Positions 1-7,303 of a stretch of DNA of 11,302 nt are shown one piece after another; the stretch's first letter is position 1; every line of letters starts with the position of its first letter. The notes under the pieces were generated by a model that saw only the letters and a program-made list of their open reading frames with translations, searched no databases and had not been told where the DNA came from. A program made the translations under genes and the position numbers. This stretch comes from an uncultured Oscillospiraceae bacterium (GTDB taxonomy: Bacteria; Bacillota; Clostridia; Oscillospirales; Acutalibacteraceae). The DNA lies in assembly GCA_905200265.1 (NCBI GenBank), contig CAJKJS010000023.1:1-11302 (forward strand). The letters are read 5' to 3'.

Positions 1-576
1 AAAGGCATACACATTTTTGACATCCAGCCGGTCGGTGAGCAGCCGCAGCGCTTCGCCAAACCGCTGGAAGTGGACGATTTCCCGCTCCCGCAAAAAGCGG
101 ATGGGATCTTTCACATCGGGATCGTCGCAAAAACGCAGAATGTTGTCATACACCAGCCGCGCTTTCTGTTCGGCGGCCAGATCTTCGGTCAGATCGGCCA
201 CCGGGTCGCCGCTGACCGCCAAAGCAGCTGCCGAAAACGGCGTGCCGTTAGCATCGGCCGGGTAAATACCCGTGGTGTGGTCGATAAAATAGGCGCCAAA
301 GCCCTGTTTGTCGATCTCTTCCGGCGTAAGCCCCCGGGTCAGCTGGTACACAATGGTACCCACCATTTCCAGGTGTCCCAATTCTTCCGTGCCAATATCG
401 TTGAGCACGGCCGTCAGTTCCGGGTACGGCATGGTATACCGCTGGCTCAAATACCGCACCGATGCCCCCAATTCCCCGTTGGGGCCGCCGTATTGGGCCG
501 AAATCAGTTTGGCCAACGCGGCGTTGGGGTTTTTGATTCGGATCGGATACTGCAATTTTTTCTCATAGACAAACAT
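1..576 (-). CDS. cotJC: CotJC spore-coat manganese catalase (3' end cut by window edge)
   Basis: This is a manganese-catalase family protein of the spore coat, expected to disproportionate hydrogen peroxide with a di-manganese centre. The 192 visible codons have no stop. CotJC proteins are about 190-200 residues, so only the last few residues should be missing. The expected metal ligands are present: Glu35 (in GGPNGELGAS), Glu65 and His68 (in GTEELGHLEM), Glu136 (in LAAEQKAR) and His169 (in REREIVHFQRF). This matches the Glu/Glu-His/Glu/His spacing of manganese catalases. The N-terminus (MFVYEKKLQYPIRI) is the classic CotJC start. The ATG lies 3 bases after the cotJB stop, and its GAGGAGGAGG ribosome binding site is inside the end of cotJB, so the two are probably translationally coupled. 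There is no signal peptide, which fits assembly into the coat from the mother cell. Confidence 0.95.
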   Translation of the reverse strand, partial: MFVYEKKLQYPIRIKNPNAALAKLISAQYGGPNGELGASVRYLSQRYTMPYPELTAVLNDIGTEELGHLEMVGTIVYQLTRGLTPEEIDKQGFGAYFIDHTTGIYPADANGTPFSAAALAVSGDPVADLTEDLAAEQKARLVYDNILRFCDDPDVKDPIRFLREREIVHFQRFGEALRLLTDRLDVKNVYAF

Positions 577-579
577 CCG

Positions 580-834
580 TTAATCCTCCTCCTCAAGCTG
601 CCACGGCCACGGGTTCTGAATCCAGGCCCAGCGGTTCCCGGTTTCGGTGCGTTCATTCAGTGGGCCGTATTTTTCCTCATACTGCGCCCGTCTTTCCTTC
701 AGCCGCGCTTCCGTCTCCTTATATTTGGCGGCCGCTTCCCGGCAGGCGGGGTGGGTATCCCGGTACACGTGCAATTCCCACAGGGCAAACTGGGTAGCCT
801 GGATGCGCCGAAGCATCCGTTCACGTTCAGTCAC
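580..834 (-). CDS. cotJB: CotJB spore coat protein
   Basis: CotJB is a small spore-coat protein encoded between cotJA and cotJC and thought to help assemble the CotJ proteins into the coat; it has no known enzymatic activity. The 84-residue product has the family pattern: IQATQFALWELHVY, then DTHP, a charged helical stretch, YGPL, and the Trp-rich ending WAWIQNPWPW. I chose the GTG at 834 because it follows a GGAAAGGGGGAGG purine run and overlaps the cotJA stop by 8 bases (GTGACTGA), a normal coupling arrangement. A GTG at 852 would add six residues (MERGRP) but lies on top of the ribosome binding site. An ATG at 816 would start closer to the conserved region but is about 21 bases from the purine run. 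The family call is firm; the exact start is less so. Confidence 0.9.
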   Translation of the reverse strand: MTERERMLRRIQATQFALWELHVYRDTHPACREAAAKYKETEARLKERRAQYEEKYGPLNERTETGNRWAWIQNPWPWQLEEED

Positions 835-1000
835 AGGCCTCCCCCTTTCCACACAGGAACGGTTTATTCAGTTCGGGATAAAGGGTACCGGCTTTCAGCG
901 CTTCTTCGTCTGCGTACGTCTGGCCCCAGGACTGGAACGGGACATACGCCATGGCAAGGGAGTATTCCGGCGGGAAGGCCGGCAAAGTTTCGTCTTTCAC
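827..1000 (-). CDS. cotJA: CotJA spore coat-associated protein
   Basis: A 57-codon gene starting with GTG, short enough to be missed by a 60-residue cutoff. CotJA is a small coat-associated protein needed with CotJC for proper CotJ assembly in Bacillus. The product contains the family signature MAYVPFQSWGQTY (residues 17-29), then EEALKAGTLYPELNKPF (33-49), and ends at TGA within the start of cotJB. I chose GTG at 1000 because GGAAAGGAG lies about 11 bases upstream. The in-frame ATG at 952 would give a 41-residue product beginning MAYVPF, which retains the conserved core but has no good ribosome binding site, so it is the less likely alternative. First gene of the cotJABC operon. Confidence 0.88.
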   Translation of the reverse strand: MKDETLPAFPPEYSLAMAYVPFQSWGQTYADEEALKAGTLYPELNKPFLCGKGEACD

Positions 1001-1056
1001 GCTTTTGAAAGCTCCTTTCCAAAATGATCATGGGCGGACAAATCCCCCCTACCAAC

Positions 1057-1068
1057 AGCGTATGTCAA
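1057..1068 (-). promoter_or_regulatory. Candidate sporulation (sigma-E-like) promoter element for cotJABC
   Basis: Between the terminator at 1087-1121 and cotJA the minus strand carries TTTGACATACGCTG. CATACGCT resembles the sigma-E -10 consensus CATACAAT at six of eight positions, and sigma-E drives cotJ in B. subtilis. No convincing -35 partner is seen. The overlapping TTGACA could instead be a sigma-A -35, but no good -10 lies 16-18 bases downstream. This gap is where the operon's promoter must be; the exact element is a weak call. Confidence 0.28.
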
Positions 1069-1086
1069 AGGCTTCCAATTGGTTCC

Positions 1087-1121
1087 AAAAAACCGGCCCC
1101 CAAAAAGGAGGCCGGTTTTTT
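1087..1121 (-). terminator. Intrinsic terminator, probably bidirectional
   Basis: A perfect 12-base-pair inverted repeat: AAAAAACCGGCC at 1087-1098 and GGCCGGTTTTTT at 1110-1121, with an 11-base loop. On the minus strand the hairpin ends in six T, 11 bases after the stop of the DUF1835 gene. It closes the four-gene operon and insulates the cotJ operon downstream. The mirror-image A/T tracts mean it could also stop plus-strand transcripts. Confidence 0.9.
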
Positions 1122-1132
1122 CCCGCTCATTT

Positions 1133-2050
1133 CTATATTTTGCGCAGCAACCGGTGGTATGTTGGATCACCGCTTGCCGGGATTGTCACGGCGGATAATT
1201 CGCCCCGCCGAATCATTTTCTCCATACGCATAGCGATCCATGCGTCCCCCATACAGCCGTGGCTCCGCATGAGTACCTGCCCGATAACATTCGCCTGCTG
1301 AAACACCGGTTCCTGCTCTTCGATTACCTGCCGGATTAGCGGGTCATACAGGGTATCCGGCGCACTGATCAGGCTGCCATTTATCACGGCGCGCAAAGGG
1401 GCATTTTCCCTTTTTCGCTGCTGCCATTGCTCCGATAGGTACCGAATGAGGTCACTTTTCCATGTTTGACCCTGCCGGGCAAGGCGCCCCCACTGGTGGG
1501 GCGGCACCTCGCCCCATGCGGTGAGCTCGAGAATGTCGCCCGCCGGGGTTTGCCAAAAAGGTGGCAATTTGACTGCCGTCACCGCCGCATTTGTCAGCCC
1601 CGCTTCGGTGAGTTGGTTCATCAGCCACCAGGCACCGCAGGCTTCGTCGGGTTGATCGCTGTAATAAAGACGGATTCTTTCCCCTTGCCCCGCACGACTT
1701 AACAAGATACCAAGATTATGCCGGGCCGTTTCCACCATGGTTTCGGCGGCTTTATCCCCCTCTTCGGGGTACACTGTGAAAAGCCGCTGCAAAGTTTCCC
1801 ACCGTTTTGGGCCGGGGCACTGTTCGTCAATATCCCCCACACTGAGCATCAGGGGCATTACAATTTGATCGTCACGACTTCCCGGAAGAAGTTCCGCCGC
1901 GTCCCAGTTACGACGCTCCTTTTCTTCCCACTGCTTTTGCTCTTTCTTTGTCATGCCAATACAGGCCGAAACACCGCCTATTGGTTTTCCTTTTCCCAGC
2001 GCCACCGACAAGGCCCCACCGGCGCTTTCACTGAATACCACTTCCATCAT
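1133..2050 (-). CDS. DUF1835 / DUF3658 domain protein
   Basis: A 305-residue soluble protein of unknown function. The N-terminus MEVVFSESAGGAL followed by SVAL resembles DUF1835 proteins, whose first domain covers roughly residues 1-160 and includes the acidic MLSVGDIDE (68-76). The C-terminal third (about 195-303), with LRAVINGSLISAPDTLYD and a winged-helix-like stretch around residues 253-289, fits DUF3658. The segment ILELTAWGEVPPHQW (173-187) between them is typical of this family. Its ribosome binding site (TAGGAG) overlaps the stop of the DUF6054 gene 9 bases upstream. Two adjacent ATGs (2050 and 2047) are both possible starts. It is the last gene before the terminator at 1087-1121. The family is recognised from sequence pattern; no biochemical role is known to me. 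Confidence 0.83.
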   Translation of the reverse strand: MMEVVFSESAGGALSVALGKGKPIGGVSACIGMTKKEQKQWEEKERRNWDAAELLPGSRDDQIVMPLMLSVGDIDEQCPGPKRWETLQRLFTVYPEEGDKAAETMVETARHNLGILLSRAGQGERIRLYYSDQPDEACGAWWLMNQLTEAGLTNAAVTAVKLPPFWQTPAGDILELTAWGEVPPHQWGRLARQGQTWKSDLIRYLSEQWQQRKRENAPLRAVINGSLISAPDTLYDPLIRQVIEEQEPVFQQANVIGQVLMRSHGCMGDAWIAMRMEKMIRRGELSAVTIPASGDPTYHRLLRKI

Positions 2051-2059
2051 TCGGTGCTC

Positions 2060-2392
2060 CTATCCCGCCAATATCTCCCGCAGTTTGTCGAGGAACGCAT
2101 CTTCCCCCCAGGTGTTGATTTTAAAGAACATGGCCTGGCTGCCGCCGGACGTGACGGCCGACAGGTGCGTAATCCCGTCCGCCCCCTGGAACAGTGTCAC
2201 GCTTAAACTGACGCGATTGCTACCAAGAAAGCTGTATCGTTCGAATACCCGCACACTGCACCGGGCGTTACCGCTGACAAAATCGCTGCTTTCTTCCAGG
2301 GAAGCCGAAAAACTCCCCTGCAAAATACCGTTTTCAATCCGGGCCAGGGCTTCGTAAAAATCCCCGTACCATTCATGTTCCAACTTTGCCAT
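2060..2392 (-). CDS. DUF6054 family protein
   Basis: A 110-residue soluble protein with no signal peptide or membrane segment. The pattern fits the DUF6054 family: an N-terminal segment with HEWYGDFYEAL, then GSFSASLEE, CSVRVFERYSF, NRVSLSVTLF, and the strongly conserved-looking ending TSGGSQAMFFKINTWGEDAF. The function is unknown. The ATG is preceded by AGGAGG with an 8-base spacer, inside the end of the nucleotidyltransferase gene, and the two reading frames overlap by 20 bases. Translational coupling is therefore likely. The alternating beta pattern and glycine-rich GGSQ turn suggest a small alpha/beta fold, but this is only inference. Confidence 0.78.
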   Translation of the reverse strand: MAKLEHEWYGDFYEALARIENGILQGSFSASLEESSDFVSGNARCSVRVFERYSFLGSNRVSLSVTLFQGADGITHLSAVTSGGSQAMFFKINTWGEDAFLDKLREILAG

Positions 2393-3059
2393 CGTCCAAG
2401 CCTCCTATCCATCGCGACGCCCACAAAAGCAAGCGTTGTGCGTAAGGTTTCCCCTCTTCCCAGGAAAGATCTTTTTCCTTTAGCTCGATTCCCGCTTGCA
2501 AAATCGCGCGGTCCTCCGGAGCCAAAAGGGGTAGCAGCGCCTCTTTTTTCTTTTCATACCGGCCCGTTTGCCAAAAAGCAATAGCCTGCAACGTAAAGGC
2601 TGCCAATTTATACGACTCCTTCATAATCCCAGCGCTTTTTTCATGAACCAGGTTGTGGGCGCACAGGTGATACAGGTTACAGGCCCCTATGCGGATGGCC
2701 CGGCGCACGTCATCTTCCCCTACTTTCGCCAGTATATCGTCAAGTGAGCCCACCAGCGGTACGGTGTCCCGGCAAAACTGGAATAAATCCGACCGCTCCC
2801 AGGCAAACAGCTCCCGTTTTCCCGACACAAACCCGCACACCTTCTCCCGCATGGGCAGTGTATCCAGCAGGAGGCTGTACTGCTCCAGATCATCAGGCGA
2901 TACGGTATCCAAAATGAGCACCACGTCAATATCGCTATGCTCGGTCGCTTCGCCGCGTCCATAGCTGCCCTGCAGCCCCATAAACCAGATGCGCCCTTGA
3001 AAGGCTTGTTCCACGGTTTGCCGGTACTGGGTTAACCACGGTTCCAGGCTATCGTTCAT
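2373..3059 (-). CDS. Nucleotidyltransferase-fold (polymerase-beta-like) protein
   Basis: A 228-residue protein of the minimal/antibiotic nucleotidyltransferase type. Residues 31-46 (GSYGRGEATEHSDIDV) carry the helix-turn GS motif and the D-x-D pair (Asp43, Asp45) that binds the metal and nucleotide in this superfamily. The following DLFQF...DTVPLVGSLDDIL and the long helical C-terminal half (about 110-215) resemble proteins annotated as aminoglycoside/lincosamide-type or orphan nucleotidyltransferases. The substrate is unknown: it could modify a small molecule or a protein. The start ATG has an AGGAGG ribosome binding site with a 6-base spacer in the 15-base gap after the acetyltransferase gene. 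The 3' end overlaps the DUF6054 gene. Resistance is one possibility, but nothing else in the window supports it. Confidence 0.84.
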   Translation of the reverse strand: MNDSLEPWLTQYRQTVEQAFQGRIWFMGLQGSYGRGEATEHSDIDVVLILDTVSPDDLEQYSLLLDTLPMREKVCGFVSGKRELFAWERSDLFQFCRDTVPLVGSLDDILAKVGEDDVRRAIRIGACNLYHLCAHNLVHEKSAGIMKESYKLAAFTLQAIAFWQTGRYEKKKEALLPLLAPEDRAILQAGIELKEKDLSWEEGKPYAQRLLLWASRWIGGLDDGKVGT

Positions 3060-3074
3060 TTGTATCCTCCTAGT

Positions 3075-4235
3075 TTATACCAGCTGACCGGGCCGCTTTT
3101 CTTTTTTCTTTTTCGGGAACCCGGCGTCGAATCGCTCTACCTCTTCCTCGTCTACGAAATACCCTTCGGGGGTGTGATACACACCCGTGATCCCGTCAAG
3201 GGCTCCGGGCACCAGTTCTTTGATAAGAAAATACGGCACTTCTTCTCCCTGTGGCGCATCGCCATAGCGTATACCTTTTTCGCTGGCCTTTACAAATCCC
3301 ACCTTGCCGTAAAAATCCAGGTTCCCTTCCATGCACACGGCTTTTGCCCCCAGAGCCCTGGCCTTTTTAAGGGATTCGGTGACCAGTTTTTTCCCATATC
3401 CCCGGCGCTGGTAGGCGGGCACGATGCTCACGGGGCCAAAGGTCATGACCGGGAAAACGCCCCCTTGATCTAGCTCAATGGCCGCTTTTACATATAAAAT
3501 ATGCCCTATCAGAACGCCGTTCTGCTCCATAACGAGATTCAGGTCTTGTACGCACTCAGGCCGTCCACGAAAACGATGCACCAAATAATGTTCCATACAG
3601 CCAGGCCGGTACACATTCCAGAAAGCTTCCCGGGTGAGTTCTTCCACGGCCCGGGCATCCGCTGGGGTCTCTGTGCGAATCAGTAACCCCGTTTCGTCGG
3701 CCGCTTTCCGGTTTTGAGCTTCATACGCCTGCCGGGTCAGGCAGCAAACGTGGGTATCCCGCCTGTCGCCCAATAAAGTGAGCTTTTGTTTTTCGATATG
3801 GTGGTACGAAAACCCACACTTTTCCTGCACCCGCCGGGATTTTTCGTTGCAGTCGTAATACTTATACCACCCCGTTTCACAATGGAGTTCTTCAAAACAC
3901 CGGCGCACAAGCCGCCGGACCGCTTCGGGGATAAGCCCTTGTCCCCAGTACGGCACGCCAATCCAGCAGCCAATTTCGGCTTCTTTTTCCCCGCTTTTTT
4001 GGTGAATGCCCACGCTACCCACCGGGCGGCCTGTTTCTTTTGGCACCACGGCATAGGTTTCCGGTTGGGACAGCACAGTGCGAATGATCATCAGGCTGTC
4101 TTCCTCATCTTTGTGGGGCGCCCATCCGGCCATAGGGCCCACACGTTCATCCTTTGCGTATTGGTATAAGTCCGTTGCATCCCCGTCTTCCCAGGGGCGC
4201 AGAATAAGCCGCTTCGTTGTCAGAATCATGGGCAT
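3075..4235 (-). CDS. Fused double GNAT N-acetyltransferase (RimJ-like + YhbS-like)
   Basis: A 386-residue protein made of two acetyl-CoA-dependent GNAT domains. Residues 1 to about 170 resemble the RimJ/Acetyltransf_3 group: TTKRLILRPWEDGDA at the start, motif A around IGVPYWGQGLIPEAV (92-106), and NEKSRRVQEKCGF near the end. Residues about 184-386 resemble the YhbS-like group: LLIRTETPADARAVEELT, then MTFGPVSIVPAYQRRGYGKK with the Q-R-R-G-Y-G acetyl-CoA loop (276-281), and LVPGALDGITGVY (341-353). The two are usually separate genes. Here the reading frame is continuous through a short linker (about 171-183) with no stop or internal ribosome binding site seen. Substrates are unknown. ATG 4235 lies 4 bases after AAAGGAG; the ATG at 4229 (10 bases) may be the true start. 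First gene of a four-gene operon. Confidence 0.88.
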   Translation of the reverse strand: MPMILTTKRLILRPWEDGDATDLYQYAKDERVGPMAGWAPHKDEEDSLMIIRTVLSQPETYAVVPKETGRPVGSVGIHQKSGEKEAEIGCWIGVPYWGQGLIPEAVRRLVRRCFEELHCETGWYKYYDCNEKSRRVQEKCGFSYHHIEKQKLTLLGDRRDTHVCCLTRQAYEAQNRKAADETGLLIRTETPADARAVEELTREAFWNVYRPGCMEHYLVHRFRGRPECVQDLNLVMEQNGVLIGHILYVKAAIELDQGGVFPVMTFGPVSIVPAYQRRGYGKKLVTESLKKARALGAKAVCMEGNLDFYGKVGFVKASEKGIRYGDAPQGEEVPYFLIKELVPGALDGITGVYHTPEGYFVDEEEVERFDAGFPKKKKEKRPGQLV

Positions 4236-4253
4236 CTCACTCCTTTCGTTTTC

Positions 4254-4282
4254 AGTATACCTGACAAGAAAATGAAAAGCAA
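4254..4282 (-). promoter_or_regulatory. Sigma-A-type promoter of the four-gene GNAT operon
   Basis: Read on the minus strand: -35 TTGCTT (4277-4282), a 17-base spacer, and -10 TATACT (4254-4259). Transcription should start near 4247. That leaves a leader of only about 12 bases, with the AAAGGAG ribosome binding site almost at the 5' end of the message. The -35 directly abuts the upstream terminator stem. Confidence 0.68.
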
Positions 4283-4313
4283 CGGCCGGTCTCCTTTTTC
4301 AGAAGGCCGGCCG
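4270..4313 (-). terminator. Intrinsic terminator after the beta-helix gene
   Basis: A GC-rich stem of CGGCCGG (4283-4289) with CCGGCCG (4307-4313) encloses a 17-base loop that can pair further (CCTT with AAGG). On the minus strand it is followed by TTGCTTTTCATTTTC, a broken T-rich tail. It lies 17 bases after the stop of the 982-residue gene. It probably ends the carbohydrate operon, although the imperfect T tract could allow some read-through into the GNAT operon. Confidence 0.72.
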
Positions 4314-4330
4314 CAAAACGGATCGAAACC

Positions 4331-7279
4331 TTATTTAGATAAATGCATCATATAGAGCGCCTGCCGTGCCGTAATATACAAATAGGCTCCGTCATCGCTT
4401 ACCATGACCCCAGCCGGGCGATGGGGCAGCCGCCATGTACACGGCGTTTCGCCCTCTTTGCCGCCATACAACAGGGAATCCGGCACATACGTCGTCCCGT
4501 CAGCTGTCTTAGCCACGCTGTATTCCCCGCGTTCGAGTACAATTTCGGGATTTTGCAGGATAAAGTCTTTTTCGACTTGCACCTTAACGATACACTTATT
4601 GTATTCATCCACAAGGAGCGCTTCCTGCCCAATCATAAGGGGCACAAGACCCGTGGCCCGGGCCAGTCCAGGATGATGAGCCACGGCGGTTTTTCCGTCG
4701 GGGGCCGGGTAACATAGCGGTTCCACTGTGCCAAACGACATCATCATGTCCCCGTCGTCCCGCCACTGGTTCATGGGGTACAGCAGCGTTTCCGGTGCCA
4801 TATCCGCCGTTTTTCTTACAGGCAGCACCTGCAGGCTGTCTTCCGGGTGTTCCGGATCAAGGGCACAAACTCGAATCTGCCGGTCCAGCCGGAAGAACGG
4901 GAAATAGCACCCGCCAGATGTAGCCACCCGGTCTTCGTATCCGTCGCTATCCATTTCCCGGCGGCCCTCCACGGTGGAATCAGGCACAGGTTTATACTCC
5001 GTCACCATCAAAAGGCTCCCCGCCGTATCACACCACAGGGAAAGCGGCCGGAATGGCAACACGGTTAGAAGCGACAGAGCGCCCGCTTTCGGATCCCACC
5101 GGTACAACCGGTGCAGCCGGCTGTCGCACACAAAGACGGTACCATTCGGCCCAGCACACAGCCCGTCGGCAGCATCCAGTCCATCGCTTAGCAGCACCGG
5201 CTGGTCCGGCGTCACCGGAAGCGCACAGCCGGGCGCTTTTTCGCCCACTGTGAGCAGACTCATTTGCCAATATCCCACCGCGCGGCCGGTATCCATATCC
5301 TGGTAGAAGTTTTCGATGGTATACTTCATTTGGGTGAAATTGTGGCAATTCATAAACACAAGATTTTCGCAACCCCAGGCTTTCACAACACAGGGATACG
5401 GACGGTCCACCCAAATCACACGGAACGCGTACACATTACCGAAAATCAAATCGCTGCATTCCGACAGTTCCCACGGCTGGCATTCGCTGCCTTCAGCCAC
5501 TTCCTCTTCTGTCTGCATGGCGTAAAACTGCCAGTTTTTCACTCTCCGCAACAGGATTTCGTGGCGCACATGGTGTTCCACCGACACTTGATACATAACT
5601 CCGGGCGTTTCGGTTTCCGAAATCATAAAGCCTGATAGGGCATAGGTGCTGGCACTCCACACGTCTTTAAACACGCCGCCGCCCCCATCGGTAATCCACA
5701 AACTGGGATACTGTACGTCCCACGGGCGCTGTGCATCCACATCGGCGGTACGGCTGGCATTATATACCGGCACGTTTTCCTTTTCCGGCGTGATCTGCCC
5801 ATGACCGCCGACGAATTTTACATCGTTCATGTACGAATCGGCCCCGGCCGTCCACCGGCACCCCACGGCTCTGGGATTGCGGCAAGCGGTGTCGATGCCA
5901 ATGCCATTGACCACATCTCGGCCACCCGCACTGGTTTGCAACACGGCTTTCGCGGGGCCCACGCCCGCAAACACCGGGCTGTTTTCATCCAGTACCAGCT
6001 GGGTGGAAATGGGGTTCATACCAATTAGCGCTGAATCCGGCCGCATCTGAAGGGTATCCGTCACACGATACAGTCCCTGAGGCAGATAGATAGGCCCGCC
6101 TTCATCCAGGGCGCGCTGTAGAGCGGCGGTATCATCGTGTTTCCCGTTCCCCATGGCGCCCCAGTCCCGCACATTGCGCCAGGTTTCCTGGGGCGGCAGC
6201 AAGCGTACTTCTTCCCGCAGGGATGAAACCGCTTTGTCCCAGTCGGAAACCGGCGAAAACGCGCTGTCCCATACCCGCTTTGGCGGTTCGCTGGCGGTAT
6301 CCAGCGTAACGGTGTCGCCCACACACAGACTATCGATCCAGGTTTCTTCCTCACGGCCAGGCAGGGTTTTCCCGCTTTCCTTACCAAGGAGCAGCACCGG
6401 CGTGCGGCGCATCAGAACATGGCGCAGATTTACCTGGGTGCAGCTGTTTTCTTCCCGTGCAATGCGCAATGCCGGACCCGTGATATCTTCCATCACGCAA
6501 TCTTTCCAGCAAACCTTTTCCCAGTAGCCGTCCATCACGGTAAGAGCAGCCGGCACATGGGCAAACCGGACACGGCTGAACGTCAGGCCGCATTCCCGTG
6601 AATACACGGCAGCCTCGCGTTGGCCTTCAAATTCGCTGTTTACTAGCACAAACGGCCACCCGGGGGAACATTTCGTGGTATACATCCCATAGGTACCGCC
6701 GATAAAGTGCAGGTTTTCCATTTCATTGCCTACATCGAAAATCCCGGCCTTGCCTTCTCCAATGTGGAACACGCAGTGGCTGACAAATCCGTGCTGGGCA
6801 AAATGTGCCCGCAACACTACCGCCGCCGGGTTCCCTTTTTCAATGGTAAAGTCGATATTCGACACGGCGCTATAAAAGGTACCAGGGTTTGCATCCTGAA
6901 TGGTTCCATCTTCCATAGGGGTATTTCCGGTAAACCAGAACATATAAACCGCCTGCCCCTTGTCATCGGTGGGGGGCTTCTGGAACCCAGGGGTATTTTC
7001 ACGCAGTATAAATTCCGGCCGTTCTTTGCCATAGCCAATCATACGCACAGCCCGCGGCAGGTACACCGTACGGCTAATGGCATATTTCCCTTCGGGAATC
7101 AGTACAATACCCCGATGATCCCGGCGCTTTACGTCATCGAGTAAGCGCTGGAGCCGTTCGGTCACATCCACTACACCATTTTCATCGGGGATAAGCCCCA
7201 CGGTAGACAGCACCGCTGCCCGGGGATCATCCAGCGGCTGTGTGTAGACCGACTGGTCATACGTAAACCGGTTTTCCAT
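4331..7279 (-). CDS. Tandem pectate-lyase-like beta-helix protein with propeller-like C-terminus
   Basis: A 982-residue protein, probably a carbohydrate-active enzyme. Residues about 22-300 form one beta-helix-like region that opens with IVLIPEGKYAISRTVYLP (58-75). Residues about 366-665 form a second with the classic pectate-lyase-3 opening: VRDWGAMGNGKHDDTAALQR (370-389) and GPIYLPQGLYRV (395-406). This two-helix layout resembles GH55 and GH28-related proteins. The last 290 residues have a different style, with NHL/SMP-30-like repeats such as DGLCAGPNGTVFVCDS (705-720) and RPAGVMVSDDGAYLYIT (954-970), suggesting a beta-propeller. The N-terminus (MENRFTYDQSVYTQ) is polar with no signal peptide, so the protein should act in the cytoplasm on imported oligosaccharide. 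The start has AAAGGAG 10 bases upstream. It follows the permease genes after 120 bases and may have its own promoter. I cannot assign catalytic residues, substrate, or whether it is a lyase or hydrolase. Confidence 0.8.
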   Translation of the reverse strand: MENRFTYDQSVYTQPLDDPRAAVLSTVGLIPDENGVVDVTERLQRLLDDVKRRDHRGIVLIPEGKYAISRTVYLPRAVRMIGYGKERPEFILRENTPGFQKPPTDDKGQAVYMFWFTGNTPMEDGTIQDANPGTFYSAVSNIDFTIEKGNPAAVVLRAHFAQHGFVSHCVFHIGEGKAGIFDVGNEMENLHFIGGTYGMYTTKCSPGWPFVLVNSEFEGQREAAVYSRECGLTFSRVRFAHVPAALTVMDGYWEKVCWKDCVMEDITGPALRIAREENSCTQVNLRHVLMRRTPVLLLGKESGKTLPGREEETWIDSLCVGDTVTLDTASEPPKRVWDSAFSPVSDWDKAVSSLREEVRLLPPQETWRNVRDWGAMGNGKHDDTAALQRALDEGGPIYLPQGLYRVTDTLQMRPDSALIGMNPISTQLVLDENSPVFAGVGPAKAVLQTSAGGRDVVNGIGIDTACRNPRAVGCRWTAGADSYMNDVKFVGGHGQITPEKENVPVYNASRTADVDAQRPWDVQYPSLWITDGGGGVFKDVWSASTYALSGFMISETETPGVMYQVSVEHHVRHEILLRRVKNWQFYAMQTEEEVAEGSECQPWELSECSDLIFGNVYAFRVIWVDRPYPCVVKAWGCENLVFMNCHNFTQMKYTIENFYQDMDTGRAVGYWQMSLLTVGEKAPGCALPVTPDQPVLLSDGLDAADGLCAGPNGTVFVCDSRLHRLYRWDPKAGALSLLTVLPFRPLSLWCDTAGSLLMVTEYKPVPDSTVEGRREMDSDGYEDRVATSGGCYFPFFRLDRQIRVCALDPEHPEDSLQVLPVRKTADMAPETLLYPMNQWRDDGDMMMSFGTVEPLCYPAPDGKTAVAHHPGLARATGLVPLMIGQEALLVDEYNKCIVKVQVEKDFILQNPEIVLERGEYSVAKTADGTTYVPDSLLYGGKEGETPCTWRLPHRPAGVMVSDDGAYLYITARQALYMMHLSK

Positions 7280-7303
7280 AAATAGTCGTCTCCTTTCGCG
7301 GGC

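Noticed and set aside
835..852. Upstream GTG start (852) for CotJB
   Set aside because: It would use the purine-rich ribosome binding site as coding sequence; the GTG at 834 fits both the ribosome binding site and the usual overlap with cotJA.
70..1008. A 312-codon open frame on the plus strand across the cotJ genes
   Set aside because: It crosses three well-supported minus-strand coat genes and their overlap, and no ribosome binding site or protein family pattern was seen.
2373..3059. Nucleotidyltransferase plus neighbour as an MNT/HEPN toxin-antitoxin pair
   Set aside because: No HEPN-type R-x4-6-H motif was found at the right spacing, the adjacent DUF6054 protein is not HEPN-like, and the protein is larger than minimal MNT antitoxins.
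1091..4313. CCGGCC-containing hairpins at both ends of the four-gene operon as flanking repeats of a mobile unit
   Set aside because: Each is explained as an intrinsic terminator; similarity is limited to a short GC-rich core, and there is no transposase or target duplication.
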